Part shown: piece after piece, positions 35,227 to 43,591 of the stretch | Position numbering within the stretch: position 1 is the first letter of the stretch | Layout: the number at the start of each line of letters is the position of its first letter | The notes under the pieces: model-generated | What the model was told of the DNA's origin: nothing | Databases searched by the model: none | Seen by the model: the letters and a program-made list of their open reading frames with translations, nothing else | Position numbers and translations under genes: made by a program | DNA from: OLB6 sp964620125 | GTDB lineage: Bacteria; Bacteroidota; Ignavibacteria; Kapaibacteriales; Kapaibacteriaceae | Assembly: GCA_964620125.1 (NCBI GenBank) | Contig: CAZUGQ010000013.1 | Coordinates: 8,593 to 72,592, forward strand | Length of the DNA: 64,000 bases | Direction of reading: 5' to 3'

Positions 35227-35988
35227 TTACGGCCGCGGGACTTCCGCAGAAATGATGGCCGTTGGTGAAACGCTTCGACCGATGTCTGCTCCGGCATCGG
35301 CATCGGTGCTGGTGTTCAATAGAATCTTGAGCGCTGCTCGAAACACAGCAGCATGTTCTGCTTCGACTGGTCCGATATCCGCTACAGCTTCGAGTGCTCG
35401 CCTGTTTGTTAGTCGATTGGATGCGGTGGCCGAGGTAGCATTGTCGAAGTATGCTTTTGCAGCAATGAGCTCCAACCCCAACGCATATCGAACGATCCCT
35501 TCTGTAGAAGTAAGATTTCCATACGATGGTGGGACCTGTAGAATGGTGTTGCCATTCACCATCATGCCGGTGATGAAGTTTTCATCTGGCTTAGGATCAG
35601 CTGGAGGAGCGGCTCCAAGCTCGCTCGTGATCACCTCGCGAAAGGTTCCTGCATGCCCGATATGGTCGGTGGCAAACGAGGTTGCAACCTCCAGAAAGGC
35701 ACCACTGAGTATGCCCAGACCGGCAGCAGCCGTGTAGGTGTTCACGGCTAGCTTCTCGATCTGATAGGCGGTTGTTAAGAGTGCAACATCCTGCGAAGGA
35801 TCGTCCGTTGGCGTTACTGGGTCAGACGTGCACGATGCAAGTGCTGAGCCCACAACTGGTAAGGAGGCTATTGCAGCGGCAGCCAAAGCCCCCTTCCGCA
35901 GAAAACGTCGGCGCGATGGATCCATGATTTCGTGGAGCACGGACTCGAGCATTTCGGCTTGCTCGCGAGCATTCTTTGAGAGCGGCAT
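35227..35988 (-). CDS. Tat-exported ferritin-like lipoprotein
   Basis: A 253-residue protein. Residues about 25-52 read SRRRFLRKGALAAAAIASLP and end VVGSALASC: a twin-arginine signal with a lipobox, so the protein is probably exported folded and anchored by lipid. The ferritin-like domain repeats YQIEKLAVNTYTAAA, ATDHIGHAGTF, LGLELIAAKAYF and GPVEAEHAAVF (ExxH). Tat export would suit a protein that acquires its metal in the cytoplasm. It is followed 37 bases later by its paralogue and preceded by the sigma/anti-sigma pair. An AGGGGGCT motif falls in the signal-peptide codons (35887). Confidence 0.8.
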   Translation of the reverse strand: MPLSKNAREQAEMLESVLHEIMDPSRRRFLRKGALAAAAIASLPVVGSALASCTSDPVTPTDDPSQDVALLTTAYQIEKLAVNTYTAAAGLGILSGAFLEVATSFATDHIGHAGTFREVITSELGAAPPADPKPDENFITGMMVNGNTILQVPPSYGNLTSTEGIVRYALGLELIAAKAYFDNATSATASNRLTNRRALEAVADIGPVEAEHAAVFRAALKILLNTSTDADAGADIGRSVSPTAIISAEVPRP

Positions 35989-36083
35989 GTGGTTCCCTTG
36001 AATGTGGTTTCGGGATACCTACGACTCTCCTCTGCTCTTGGATCACTCGGCTTACACACCTGCGGATCCAACCGCAGTACACG

Positions 36084-36908
36084 TTAGCTCACCTTTCCTG
36101 CTACGATCATTGCCTGCAAGGTCGGCGTCGGACGTCCGCCCTTCGGTTCAACTGTTATGGCGAACATCTGGGGTGCCGCTGATGGCTTCATCTCGAGTAC
36201 CATCATGCCGTCTCCTTGCTTTCGCACCAAACCAAGGTCAATGGGTACACCACCCTCGATGGCCCACAGTTGGTAGTCCTTGTGGGAATCAAGCTCAGGA
36301 AGAGACCGCGCATCGATGATCACAGCATGTGTAGACCGATTCCACCACACATCAGCGCGCACCTGCTGATTGGGCTGAACACTTGCCAGCGAAATGCGCA
36401 TCAGGTCGGCACTGGCAAACTGATTAAGAATACGTTCCAGGTTCACCTTATTGGCAGCAATGCTTGTGCTGCGCTGCTCGGCCTGGGCAAGCTCGTCCTT
36501 CGTCTGCTCCAGCTCAGTCTGTGTTTGTTGCAGCTGAATCCACGTAATACCGGAAGGCACAAGACCCACAGCCAGGCCGATGGATGCAGCAACAAGGTAT
36601 CGTGACCACTTGATAGGTTCCTTCGCAGGCTGAGGCATCTGAAACACTGGTGCATCCGCTTTGTGTTTATCCGCTTCTGCGGGCAACTGTTCTATCGCCT
36701 CGAGGATTTTCACACGAAGTGTGGCAGGGGGCTTGGCAGCAAGTTCCTTAGATGCCTGTTCAACAACATGAGCAATGACTTGAAGCTCCGAAGCTACTTC
36801 CGGATACAGTCCCACATGGTGCTCAACAATTGCACGTTCATCTTCTGTGCACGCTCCTGCTACATACAGTTCCAGTAATCCACTGTTGATGAGTTCTTGC
36901 GGCGTCAT
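36084..36908 (-). CDS. RskA-type anti-sigma factor
   Basis: A 274-residue membrane protein. The N-terminal anti-sigma zone (MTPQELINSGLLELYVAGAC, then DERAIVEHHVGLYPEVASEL) would hold the sigma factor. One span lies near 103-123 (YLVAASIGLAVGLVPSGITW), then a coiled coil, then the RskA C-terminal domain with DYQLWAIEGGVPIDLGLV and MFAITVEPKGGRPTPT outside the membrane. No zinc HxxxCxxC motif is present, as in RskA. It overlaps the sigma gene by ATGA (36905-36908), the normal coupling for such pairs. Confidence 0.88.
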   Translation of the reverse strand: MTPQELINSGLLELYVAGACTEDERAIVEHHVGLYPEVASELQVIAHVVEQASKELAAKPPATLRVKILEAIEQLPAEADKHKADAPVFQMPQPAKEPIKWSRYLVAASIGLAVGLVPSGITWIQLQQTQTELEQTKDELAQAEQRSTSIAANKVNLERILNQFASADLMRISLASVQPNQQVRADVWWNRSTHAVIIDARSLPELDSHKDYQLWAIEGGVPIDLGLVRKQGDGMMVLEMKPSAAPQMFAITVEPKGGRPTPTLQAMIVAGKVS

Positions 36909-37459
36909 GCGTTTCCTCCCAGATGCTTACGAAGAGAAACCATGGCCAGTCGAAGTCTACTCTTCACCGTGCCCAAAGGGATGTTGTGTTCGTCTGCCAC
37001 CTCTTGCTGAGTAAACCCTTTGAAAAACATAAGGTCAACTATCTGGCGCTGAGCTTCGGGTAGATGTCCAAGAACGGAGGTAACGTCTAGAACGTCTTCG
37101 TAAGATGGTATGTCAGTCATGGCTTGTACAGGATATACGACTGACTCGTCGTCCTGGATTTCCATTGCATCACTTCGAAGTCTTACGGATGCACTTTTTA
37201 GGTGGTCGAGAGCGCGATTTCTGGCAATGTTCAGCATCCACGTAAACAGTGTGCCCTTGCTGGCATCAAATGACGATCGGCGCGTCCAAACGGCAACGAA
37301 GGTGTCCTGCACGACGTCCTCGGCTACGGCCTGATCCCGAACCAGCCGCACGACGATGCCGTAGAGCGTTGCACCGTAGGCGTCATAAATCTCGGCTATC
37401 GCACTTTGATCTCCCGCAACCAGGCGGTCAATCAAACCTGGTATGTGGTTATTCAACAT
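36905..37459 (-). CDS. ECF sigma factor (SigK-like)
   Basis: A 184-residue sigma factor with only regions 2 and 4. Region 2 has YDAYGATLYGIVVRLV and VVQDTFVAVWTR; region 4 has LPEAQRQIVDLMFFKGFTQQ, split here, and the helix-turn-helix EVADEHNIPLGTVKSRLRLA. It should be held at the membrane by the coupled RskA-type protein and released by an envelope or oxidative signal. The start overlaps the mazG-like gene by 11 bases. The likely targets are its own cluster, including the ferritin-like genes, but no shared promoter was proven. Confidence 0.92.
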   Translation of the reverse strand: MLNNHIPGLIDRLVAGDQSAIAEIYDAYGATLYGIVVRLVRDQAVAEDVVQDTFVAVWTRRSSFDASKGTLFTWMLNIARNRALDHLKSASVRLRSDAMEIQDDESVVYPVQAMTDIPSYEDVLDVTSVLGHLPEAQRQIVDLMFFKGFTQQEVADEHNIPLGTVKSRLRLAMVSLRKHLGGNA

Positions 37460-37808
37460 CGGCTGAGGGTGCGGTGTTTGGTTTCATCGACCTGAGCTTG
37501 GAGCACACAGCGTACGCAAGGTTAACACCCGCTGCGTTACAGTAGTTGAACAGTGCGATAAAAACATCCGCTGCTTCTTCATCGAATGACGACTCTGGAA
37601 TCTGCATGCCCTTCCAGCGTTTCTTTTCAATGTTCGCCAGTTCCCCTGCCTCTCCACAGAGTTCCAATGCAAAAAACTCGCGTACTCTTGGCGGATAGAA
37701 GGTGCGCTGGTGCATGTTGAATGCGTGCTGCACATGTCCAACGTGTTCTTCCACCATCCGAACAACACGATGATAATCCGCTACTTCCTCTTCATGTGGC
37801 TGTTGCAT
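37449..37808 (-). CDS. MazG-like NTP pyrophosphohydrolase
   Basis: A 119-residue all-alpha protein. ALELCGEAGELANIEKKRW and SFDEEAADVFIALFNYC carry the acidic clusters (ExxE and ExxD) that bind magnesium in MazG/dUTPase-like enzymes. It would hydrolyse a nucleoside triphosphate to the monophosphate, perhaps removing damaged nucleotides. The overlap with the sigma gene suggests cotranscription. Confidence 0.8.
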   Translation of the reverse strand: MQQPHEEEVADYHRVVRMVEEHVGHVQHAFNMHQRTFYPPRVREFFALELCGEAGELANIEKKRWKGMQIPESSFDEEAADVFIALFNYCNAAGVNLAYAVCSKLRSMKPNTAPSADVE

Positions 37809-37881
37809 TGAACGACGCTTTCGATGAATCTATTCTATTGTTTGACGGAAGTGAAGGTGATGCTCGGGTTCCGTGGGTCTA

Positions 37882-38553
37882 TCAATCTTCCTTCATTCTG
37901 TACCCAACACCACGCACACTCTGTACCATCTGAGCTCTGTCTGGCCGTTCGATTTTCTTTCGCAGGCGCTTAATGTACACGTCAATGATGTTGCTCTCAG
38001 GGTCAAAGTTGTGTTTCCAAACGTGTTGCATGATCATGGACCTGCTTAGGATGCGTTCCTTGTTGCGCATCAGGTACTCCAACAACGCATACTCTTTTGT
38101 TGTTAGCTCGATCTCCTGACCATCTCGATATGCCATGTGAGTAACCATGTCTAACGTTAGATCTCCACATGTGAGCTTGGTGGTTTTTTCGGTGGAAGAA
38201 CGTCGGAGTATTGACCGTAGTCGAGCGGCAAGTTCTTCGAAGTGAAAGGGCTTTGCCAGGTAGTCGTCTGCACCCAGATCCAAACCCTGCACCCTGTCCT
38301 CAGTAGTGCCTCTGGCCGTAAGCATGAGTACAGGCGTTGCATTGCCAGCAGACCGAAGTGCTTTCAGGACGCTGTATCCGTCAAGCTTTGGGAGCATGAC
38401 GTCGAGCACGATAGCATCGAACACATTAGCCGAGGCCAGCTGCAAACCCTCTTCACCGTCGGCAGCAGTCTCCACGATGTATCGCTCCTCTTCCAGTCCT
38501 CGTTTGATGAACGAGGCCACTTTACGCTCGTCTTCAACAACAAGAATTCGCAT
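37882..38553 (-). CDS. OmpR-family response regulator, orphan
   Basis: A 223-residue regulator. The receiver has VVEDE, phospho-acceptor Asp in AIVLDVMLPKLDGY (about residue 51), Thr in MLTARG and Lys in YLAKPFH. The winged-helix effector ends NIIDVYIKRLRKKIERPD, then VRGVGYRM. No histidine kinase is adjacent; the only kinase here is the soluble TPR kinase 30 kb away. Its target genes are unknown. It is divergent from holB with 47 bases between starts. Confidence 0.9.
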   Translation of the reverse strand: MRILVVEDERKVASFIKRGLEEERYIVETAADGEEGLQLASANVFDAIVLDVMLPKLDGYSVLKALRSAGNATPVLMLTARGTTEDRVQGLDLGADDYLAKPFHFEELAARLRSILRRSSTEKTTKLTCGDLTLDMVTHMAYRDGQEIELTTKEYALLEYLMRNKERILSRSMIMQHVWKHNFDPESNIIDVYIKRLRKKIERPDRAQMVQSVRGVGYRMKED

Positions 38554-38600
38554 ACCGAAAGTTACGCAAGGCCCCTAAGCCGCCCCACCGATATTTGCAC

Positions 38601-39749
38601 ATGGCATGGGAACAGGTTATTGGGCAGGACACCGTTAAGCGGCTACTGCAAAGGGCCGTGGCCACTGGCCGATTACCGCACGCACTGCTCCTTACAGGAT
38701 TGGATGGATCAGGCGTGCTGGCCATTGCCATTGCATTGTCCCGAACACTTGTCTGCGAAGCTCCTCGCAAGGATGGTGTCCACGTCGATGCCTGTGGCGC
38801 TTGTCGGTCGTGCAGGCAGGCACTAACACTGCAGCACCCGAACATTACCATCGTTACGGCTCTCCCTGCCGGCAAGGCCGATATAGAGGCAGAGTTACCC
38901 ACTGACGTCATTGAAGAGCTGTCCCATCAGATTCAACTCATTGCATCTGATCCCTACCAACCGTTTGGATTAACCGGAGCAACGCAGATTCGCATCGGTC
39001 AGATACGAGAGCTCAAGCGATCCATGGCACTATCTGCCGCTCAGGGGGGGTGGAGGGTGGTGATTCTTCACCATGTGGAGAACCTAACCACCGAGGCTTC
39101 GAATGCATTCCTGAAAACTCTCGAAGAGCCGCACCGCAACGTTCTGCTCATCCTCACCAGTGCGGCACCCGAGCGAGTGTTGCCAACGATTGCTTCACGG
39201 TGCCAGCAGATGCACATCCCCCCCCTGGATGATGAGGATCTGGTGGTTGCACTCATCAAAGAAGGAGTGGATGCTCAGGAAGCTACACTCCTTGCACCGT
39301 TTGCAGAAGGAGACTTTACTCTCTCCAGAGCACTGCTGCGAGAAGATGTACAGGCTGAACGAACAGAAGCCATAAACCTGCTTCGTGCTGCACTCAAACC
39401 GAAAGAGTACCGCGTTGGCCTGGTTGAAGCAGTAAACAATGCTGCCGATCGTAAGGATCGGCAACGAGCTCTCCTGATGTTGAGTTTGCTGGCTCTCTGG
39501 CTGCGCGATGTTCAGATGGTTTGTTCGTATGGCGACGGCAGTTCCCTTGCAAATGCGGATCAGCGAGACGTTGTGCTCCGATTTGCACAATCGTATGGCA
39601 CGGCCGACCTATCGGAGGCACTGCACATAATCGAACGCGCAGCTCGAGACATTCGCAGGAACGTTACCATCAATGTTGTGCTGCTTACTGCCCTTATGGA
39701 ATTACGTCAACTTTTTACAGCCGCAGCTCGCCAGCTGGTGCGCTCATGA
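38601..39749 (+). CDS. holB: DNA polymerase III delta' subunit
   Basis: A 382-residue clamp-loader subunit. It starts MAWEQVIGQDTVKRLLQRAV. The P-loop position reads TGLDGSGVLA, lacking the Lys-Thr needed for ATP binding, as expected for delta'. A zinc ribbon (CEAP...CGACRSC) and the sensor segment NAFLKTLEEPHRNVLLIL and TIASRCQQ are typical. I use ATG 38601; a TTG two codons upstream is in frame. The stop overlaps the next start (ATGA). Confidence 0.9.
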   Translation: MAWEQVIGQDTVKRLLQRAVATGRLPHALLLTGLDGSGVLAIAIALSRTLVCEAPRKDGVHVDACGACRSCRQALTLQHPNITIVTALPAGKADIEAELPTDVIEELSHQIQLIASDPYQPFGLTGATQIRIGQIRELKRSMALSAAQGGWRVVILHHVENLTTEASNAFLKTLEEPHRNVLLILTSAAPERVLPTIASRCQQMHIPPLDDEDLVVALIKEGVDAQEATLLAPFAEGDFTLSRALLREDVQAERTEAINLLRAALKPKEYRVGLVEAVNNAADRKDRQRALLMLSLLALWLRDVQMVCSYGDGSSLANADQRDVVLRFAQSYGTADLSEALHIIERAARDIRRNVTINVVLLTALMELRQLFTAAARQLVRS

Positions 39750-42700
39750 TGCTTCTTCGAACGCTCATCCTGTGTGTCTTCGTGTTCGCTCCCACGTTCA
39801 TGCTGGCGCAAGGGTCATTGTTCCTTCGGTCCTTTTCAACCGATTCGGCCGGTAATCAGCTGGCCGCTGCAGTATACTTCGACCCGTCCGGCAGGATTAC
39901 CAACTTCGAAGCGTCTGATGTAACGATAACCTACGGCAAAACGCCAGCTCGCGTGATTCGAGTAACGTGCACGCCACCGGAACGCAGTCCCGACGTGTCG
40001 TCCGTGCTCACCATTGACGTGTCAGGATCCATGAGGTTTGGTGGACCAAACATTGCCCTCGCACAAGCCGCAGCCCAAGCGTGGGTGAAAGCAATTAGTG
40101 GTGAATCTGAATGTGCGGTTACCGCATTTGACGACGGAGTTTTGCTACAATCAGACTTTACAACCGACAAGGATCGCCTGACTTCTGCCATCAACCGACT
40201 GCGTCCACGAGGCGGCACCAGTTATGACCGAGGATTCCTTGATCCAGTCATGGGTGGGCTGGCGATTGCTCGCGAAGGCCGACACCGAAAGGTGATGGTT
40301 TTCCTTACAGACGGCTTTGGATCCGTTAACCCAGATAGTGTGGTTGCCATGGCCCAGGCTAACGGCATCACCGTCTACTGTGTAACGCTTGGTTTGAACA
40401 TGCCCGGTGTCTTGCAGTCCATAGCAGAACGCACAGGCGGTTTGTGGTTCGACAACGTAACCACTGTAGACCAGGCCGTTATGGCATACCAGCGAATTTT
40501 CGCCGATGCTACAGGTGCTGGGGGCTGTGAAATCGTGTGGGAGCCGCCAGTTGTCTGTGAATCATTCTCCGCTGTTACTGCTCAGGTGCATGGTACCACA
40601 TACACCACAACACTTCCAACTCTACCTACACGCAAAGGTGGATTCAACGTCAACACAACTGCAATCCGCTTTGACTCTGTAGAGCAGGACTTTCGAGAGT
40701 TCCGCATCCTGCCACTTTCAAACAAGGCAGTCATCCGCTCAATTCACCTTGATAGTCCTTCCCCGTTTGCAATCGTACATCCGCAGCTACCGATTGAGCT
40801 TAGCGCCGATGATACACTGGTGATTCGAGTGCGTTGCACCAGGTTGGACAGCTCCTATATCGTTAGCACACTCGAAGTGAACGCCTATCCATGCCCCCTT
40901 CCAACGCTGTATGTGGCTGCGGGCAATCCGCAATCTCGACCGCAAACACCAACGCTTCGAGTGGTTCACCCAAACGGTGGCGAACGCTTTGTTGTGCGTT
41001 CCGATACGGTGCTTCAATGGGAAGGCTTACCACCAGACGTGCCCGTCAAGCTAGAAGTGAGCTACAATGGAGGCAAGACGTGGGATGTGATTGCAGACAA
41101 CGCCACGAAACATAGATATAAGTGGCGGGTTCCGAATCGCGAGTCCGACTCATGTCTACTGCGTGCTTCCCATGTTCGTGAACAGAAAGATCGAACAAAC
41201 CCGGTGCTTACCATACCCGGAGGACATTTTAGCGACGTTGCATTTTCGCCAGACGGCTCCTTGCTTGTTACGGCCGAAGAACCCAGCAAACAGGGAGGTG
41301 CAGACAGACTTCCACCGGCAACAATCTGGAATGGTCAAACGGGTGCGGAAGTGCGAAAGCTAAAGGCAGCTGAACAGGTTTTATTCTCGGCTGACGGATC
41401 ACGGCTGCTCACATGGAGCAGAGACAGTGTGAGCTTCTACTCCATGCCATCCGGCGCACACCTGTGGTCCTTACCAGTTTCCAGACTTCCACTACGCTGT
41501 GTTATGGACAAGAGCGCACGAGTAGTTGTGATCGGTGGTGCGGATGGTGACAGGACAGTGGTAGTAAATGCTTCCGATGGCAAACCCACCTACACGCTTC
41601 CACGCCGTTGGCCTTCCATTTGTTGGGTAGACGTTTCGGCTAATGGAAAGTATATCGCCGTGTGTGAACGGGACAGCATGGTAAGCGTGTACGAGTATGG
41701 TGACACGGTTGGACGAAAGGTGAAAGCACCAGGCGTCGAACGATTCTATCGAGCTGCATTCTCACCGGATGCTCGCAAGCTTGTAACCACGGATTCGTAT
41801 GGCGCTGCAACCATGTGGGATGTAGCCACCCTTGCTACTCCGCAACGAATTGCTACTCGACAGTTTAAGAATGACAACACGTACCTGACGTTCACCCCCG
41901 ATGCCAGAAGGCTTGCCGTGGAGACAGGCAAGGATGAGACAAAAATCATCGACGTTGCAACAGGTGAACACGTTGTGAGCATTCGAAGACTGTCGGAACC
42001 TGGTGGAGCAAGTGAGGCTACCATCCTGCCCGATGGCACCACGCTTCTCCTGAGTACCCTAAGTTTTGCCAACGTGTTCGACGCACACACTGGAGTGCAA
42101 CTGCTTCGCGTTCAGAGAGGCTATGGTAATCCAACAGCACCAGCCGATGGCAGGCGCTTGGCTGTGATCGGACCGAGTCGGCAGGTGCACGTTTACAACC
42201 TCGAAACTCCCCTCCTGCAACAGGACGTTAGTGATCGACTGTGGTCCATCTACCGTCCGCTTGCACGCCTGAAACCCGTACGCTTTCGGGAGCGTGCTGT
42301 AGGTCAGTCGGTCGACTCAATCGTTATCGATGGCATTGAGAACCCATCGTCGAGTAGTATTACAATCAAGGGTATTCGCATAGAGGGGGCTCAGGCAGCC
42401 GATTTTGGTGTGAACGCACCCAAGGAGTTTGTTCTCGGTCCCGGCGAAGTTCGGCCGCTTACATTTTCTTTCCATCCACATGCCGTTGGCGAGCGGGCTG
42501 CACTGATAGTGGCAGAAAGCGCGGGGGGAATCATCAGTGCACGTATCACTGGACGATGTATGGGTGGTGTGATAGCAGCAGGCGCAGATATGCGCGACCT
42601 TGGAGTTGTTGGCATTGCTGTTCCCACCACGATTCGTGTTGATAGTCTCATTGCCAACCAGGGGCTGCAACTCGTTACGGTTACAGGCATGCGAATTGCC

Positions 42701-43591
42701 GAAGGCTCGGACCCGGCAATCTCGCTTCCATTGCAGCCTTCCTTCCAGTTATTGCCCGGCGAGAGAAAGAGTTTCGACGTAGTGGTAACTGCCCCAACAG
42801 TAGGCAGATATGCAACACAGATTGAGTTCGACATTGCAGGACTCGACGAACCATTGATAGCTCGTTTGTTTGTCCGAGCAGACAGTTCGGTGCGAATGGC
42901 ACTGACCGGTGCAGACCCCACAACGTTTCGCAGCATCATGTTGCCAACCGCTGTTGTTCCACCACGGGGTACCATCGTTACGGGTGTGTACGACGTTTTG
43001 GGTTTAATGGCTGGCTATAGCATCACAAATAACGTTGCCGTTCTCGTTGGTGGTGCACTACCATTGTTTAACCGCTGGTTTGGTGCAACTGGGTACGACG
43101 CCTCCTGGAGTGCAGCATGGTCCATTGGCGGTAAGGTAGGGTATGAGATTGCAAACAATGTGATTGCCGGCGGTGGGTACCAATTCGGGCAGAGTTACTA
43201 CGACCAGGACTACTCACCACAACTTGAGAGTAAGATCACCTTTCATGCACTCTGGACAACGGCTGGCTACGGCGATGATGACAGCCGCCTAAACCTGTAC
43301 CTCGGTTACGCCTTCAAGGATCACGTAACGCTTGCTGATGGCGAGTTCCGAGCCGATGCATTCTTGGGCGGCATTGCATACGATTACCGGTTTGCGGATA
43401 ACTGGAAGGTATGCGCCGAAGCATTTTACATGCGAACCATGACGTTCGTGCCGTTAACCCTAACAGCTCGATACTTCAGGACTCACGACGCCTTCGAAGT
43501 TGGCCTGAGCTATGTTGGCATACGATCCGCTGATGCTGACTCCGGTGGCTGGCCCATTGTACCCATGCTCACGTGGGTTAAGCGCTGGTAG
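39746..43591 (+). CDS. Secreted VWA / WD40-like / choice-of-anchor / beta-barrel fusion
   Basis: A 1281-residue protein. The signal peptide is LLRTLILCVFVFAPTFMLAQ. A VWA domain (about 85-255) has MIDAS TIDVSGSM and VMVFLTDGFGS. An Ig-like domain (about 402-470, VVHPNGGERF) follows. Next come WD40/PQQ-like propeller blades (about 484-825, repeats of VAFSPDGSLLVT type), two choice-of-anchor-D-like domains (about 847-1048) and a C-terminal eight-stranded-type outer-membrane barrel (about 1062-1281, ending IVPMLTWVKRW). The barrel would sit in the outer membrane with the rest outside or in the periplasm. The start overlaps holB by 4 bases. Its stop abuts the stop of the opposing GH13-like gene. 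Function unknown. Confidence 0.75.
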   Translation: MMLLRTLILCVFVFAPTFMLAQGSLFLRSFSTDSAGNQLAAAVYFDPSGRITNFEASDVTITYGKTPARVIRVTCTPPERSPDVSSVLTIDVSGSMRFGGPNIALAQAAAQAWVKAISGESECAVTAFDDGVLLQSDFTTDKDRLTSAINRLRPRGGTSYDRGFLDPVMGGLAIAREGRHRKVMVFLTDGFGSVNPDSVVAMAQANGITVYCVTLGLNMPGVLQSIAERTGGLWFDNVTTVDQAVMAYQRIFADATGAGGCEIVWEPPVVCESFSAVTAQVHGTTYTTTLPTLPTRKGGFNVNTTAIRFDSVEQDFREFRILPLSNKAVIRSIHLDSPSPFAIVHPQLPIELSADDTLVIRVRCTRLDSSYIVSTLEVNAYPCPLPTLYVAAGNPQSRPQTPTLRVVHPNGGERFVVRSDTVLQWEGLPPDVPVKLEVSYNGGKTWDVIADNATKHRYKWRVPNRESDSCLLRASHVREQKDRTNPVLTIPGGHFSDVAFSPDGSLLVTAEEPSKQGGADRLPPATIWNGQTGAEVRKLKAAEQVLFSADGSRLLTWSRDSVSFYSMPSGAHLWSLPVSRLPLRCVMDKSARVVVIGGADGDRTVVVNASDGKPTYTLPRRWPSICWVDVSANGKYIAVCERDSMVSVYEYGDTVGRKVKAPGVERFYRAAFSPDARKLVTTDSYGAATMWDVATLATPQRIATRQFKNDNTYLTFTPDARRLAVETGKDETKIIDVATGEHVVSIRRLSEPGGASEATILPDGTTLLLSTLSFANVFDAHTGVQLLRVQRGYGNPTAPADGRRLAVIGPSRQVHVYNLETPLLQQDVSDRLWSIYRPLARLKPVRFRERAVGQSVDSIVIDGIENPSSSSITIKGIRIEGAQAADFGVNAPKEFVLGPGEVRPLTFSFHPHAVGERAALIVAESAGGIISARITGRCMGGVIAAGADMRDLGVVGIAVPTTIRVDSLIANQGLQLVTVTGMRIAEGSDPAISLPLQPSFQLLPGERKSFDVVVTAPTVGRYATQIEFDIAGLDEPLIARLFVRADSSVRMALTGADPTTFRSIMLPTAVVPPRGTIVTGVYDVLGLMAGYSITNNVAVLVGGALPLFNRWFGATGYDASWSAAWSIGGKVGYEIANNVIAGGGYQFGQSYYDQDYSPQLESKITFHALWTTAGYGDDDSRLNLYLGYAFKDHVTLADGEFRADAFLGGIAYDYRFADNWKVCAEAFYMRTMTFVPLTLTARYFRTHDAFEVGLSYVGIRSADADSGGWPIVPMLTWVKRW

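Noticed and set aside
38590..38597. GATATTTG as a holB promoter
   Set aside because: Only 3 bases from the start codon, so transcription would begin inside the gene.
40513..40520. TGGGGGCT and TGCCCCCT as copies of the octamer
   Set aside because: One mismatch each; such variants occur at background frequency.
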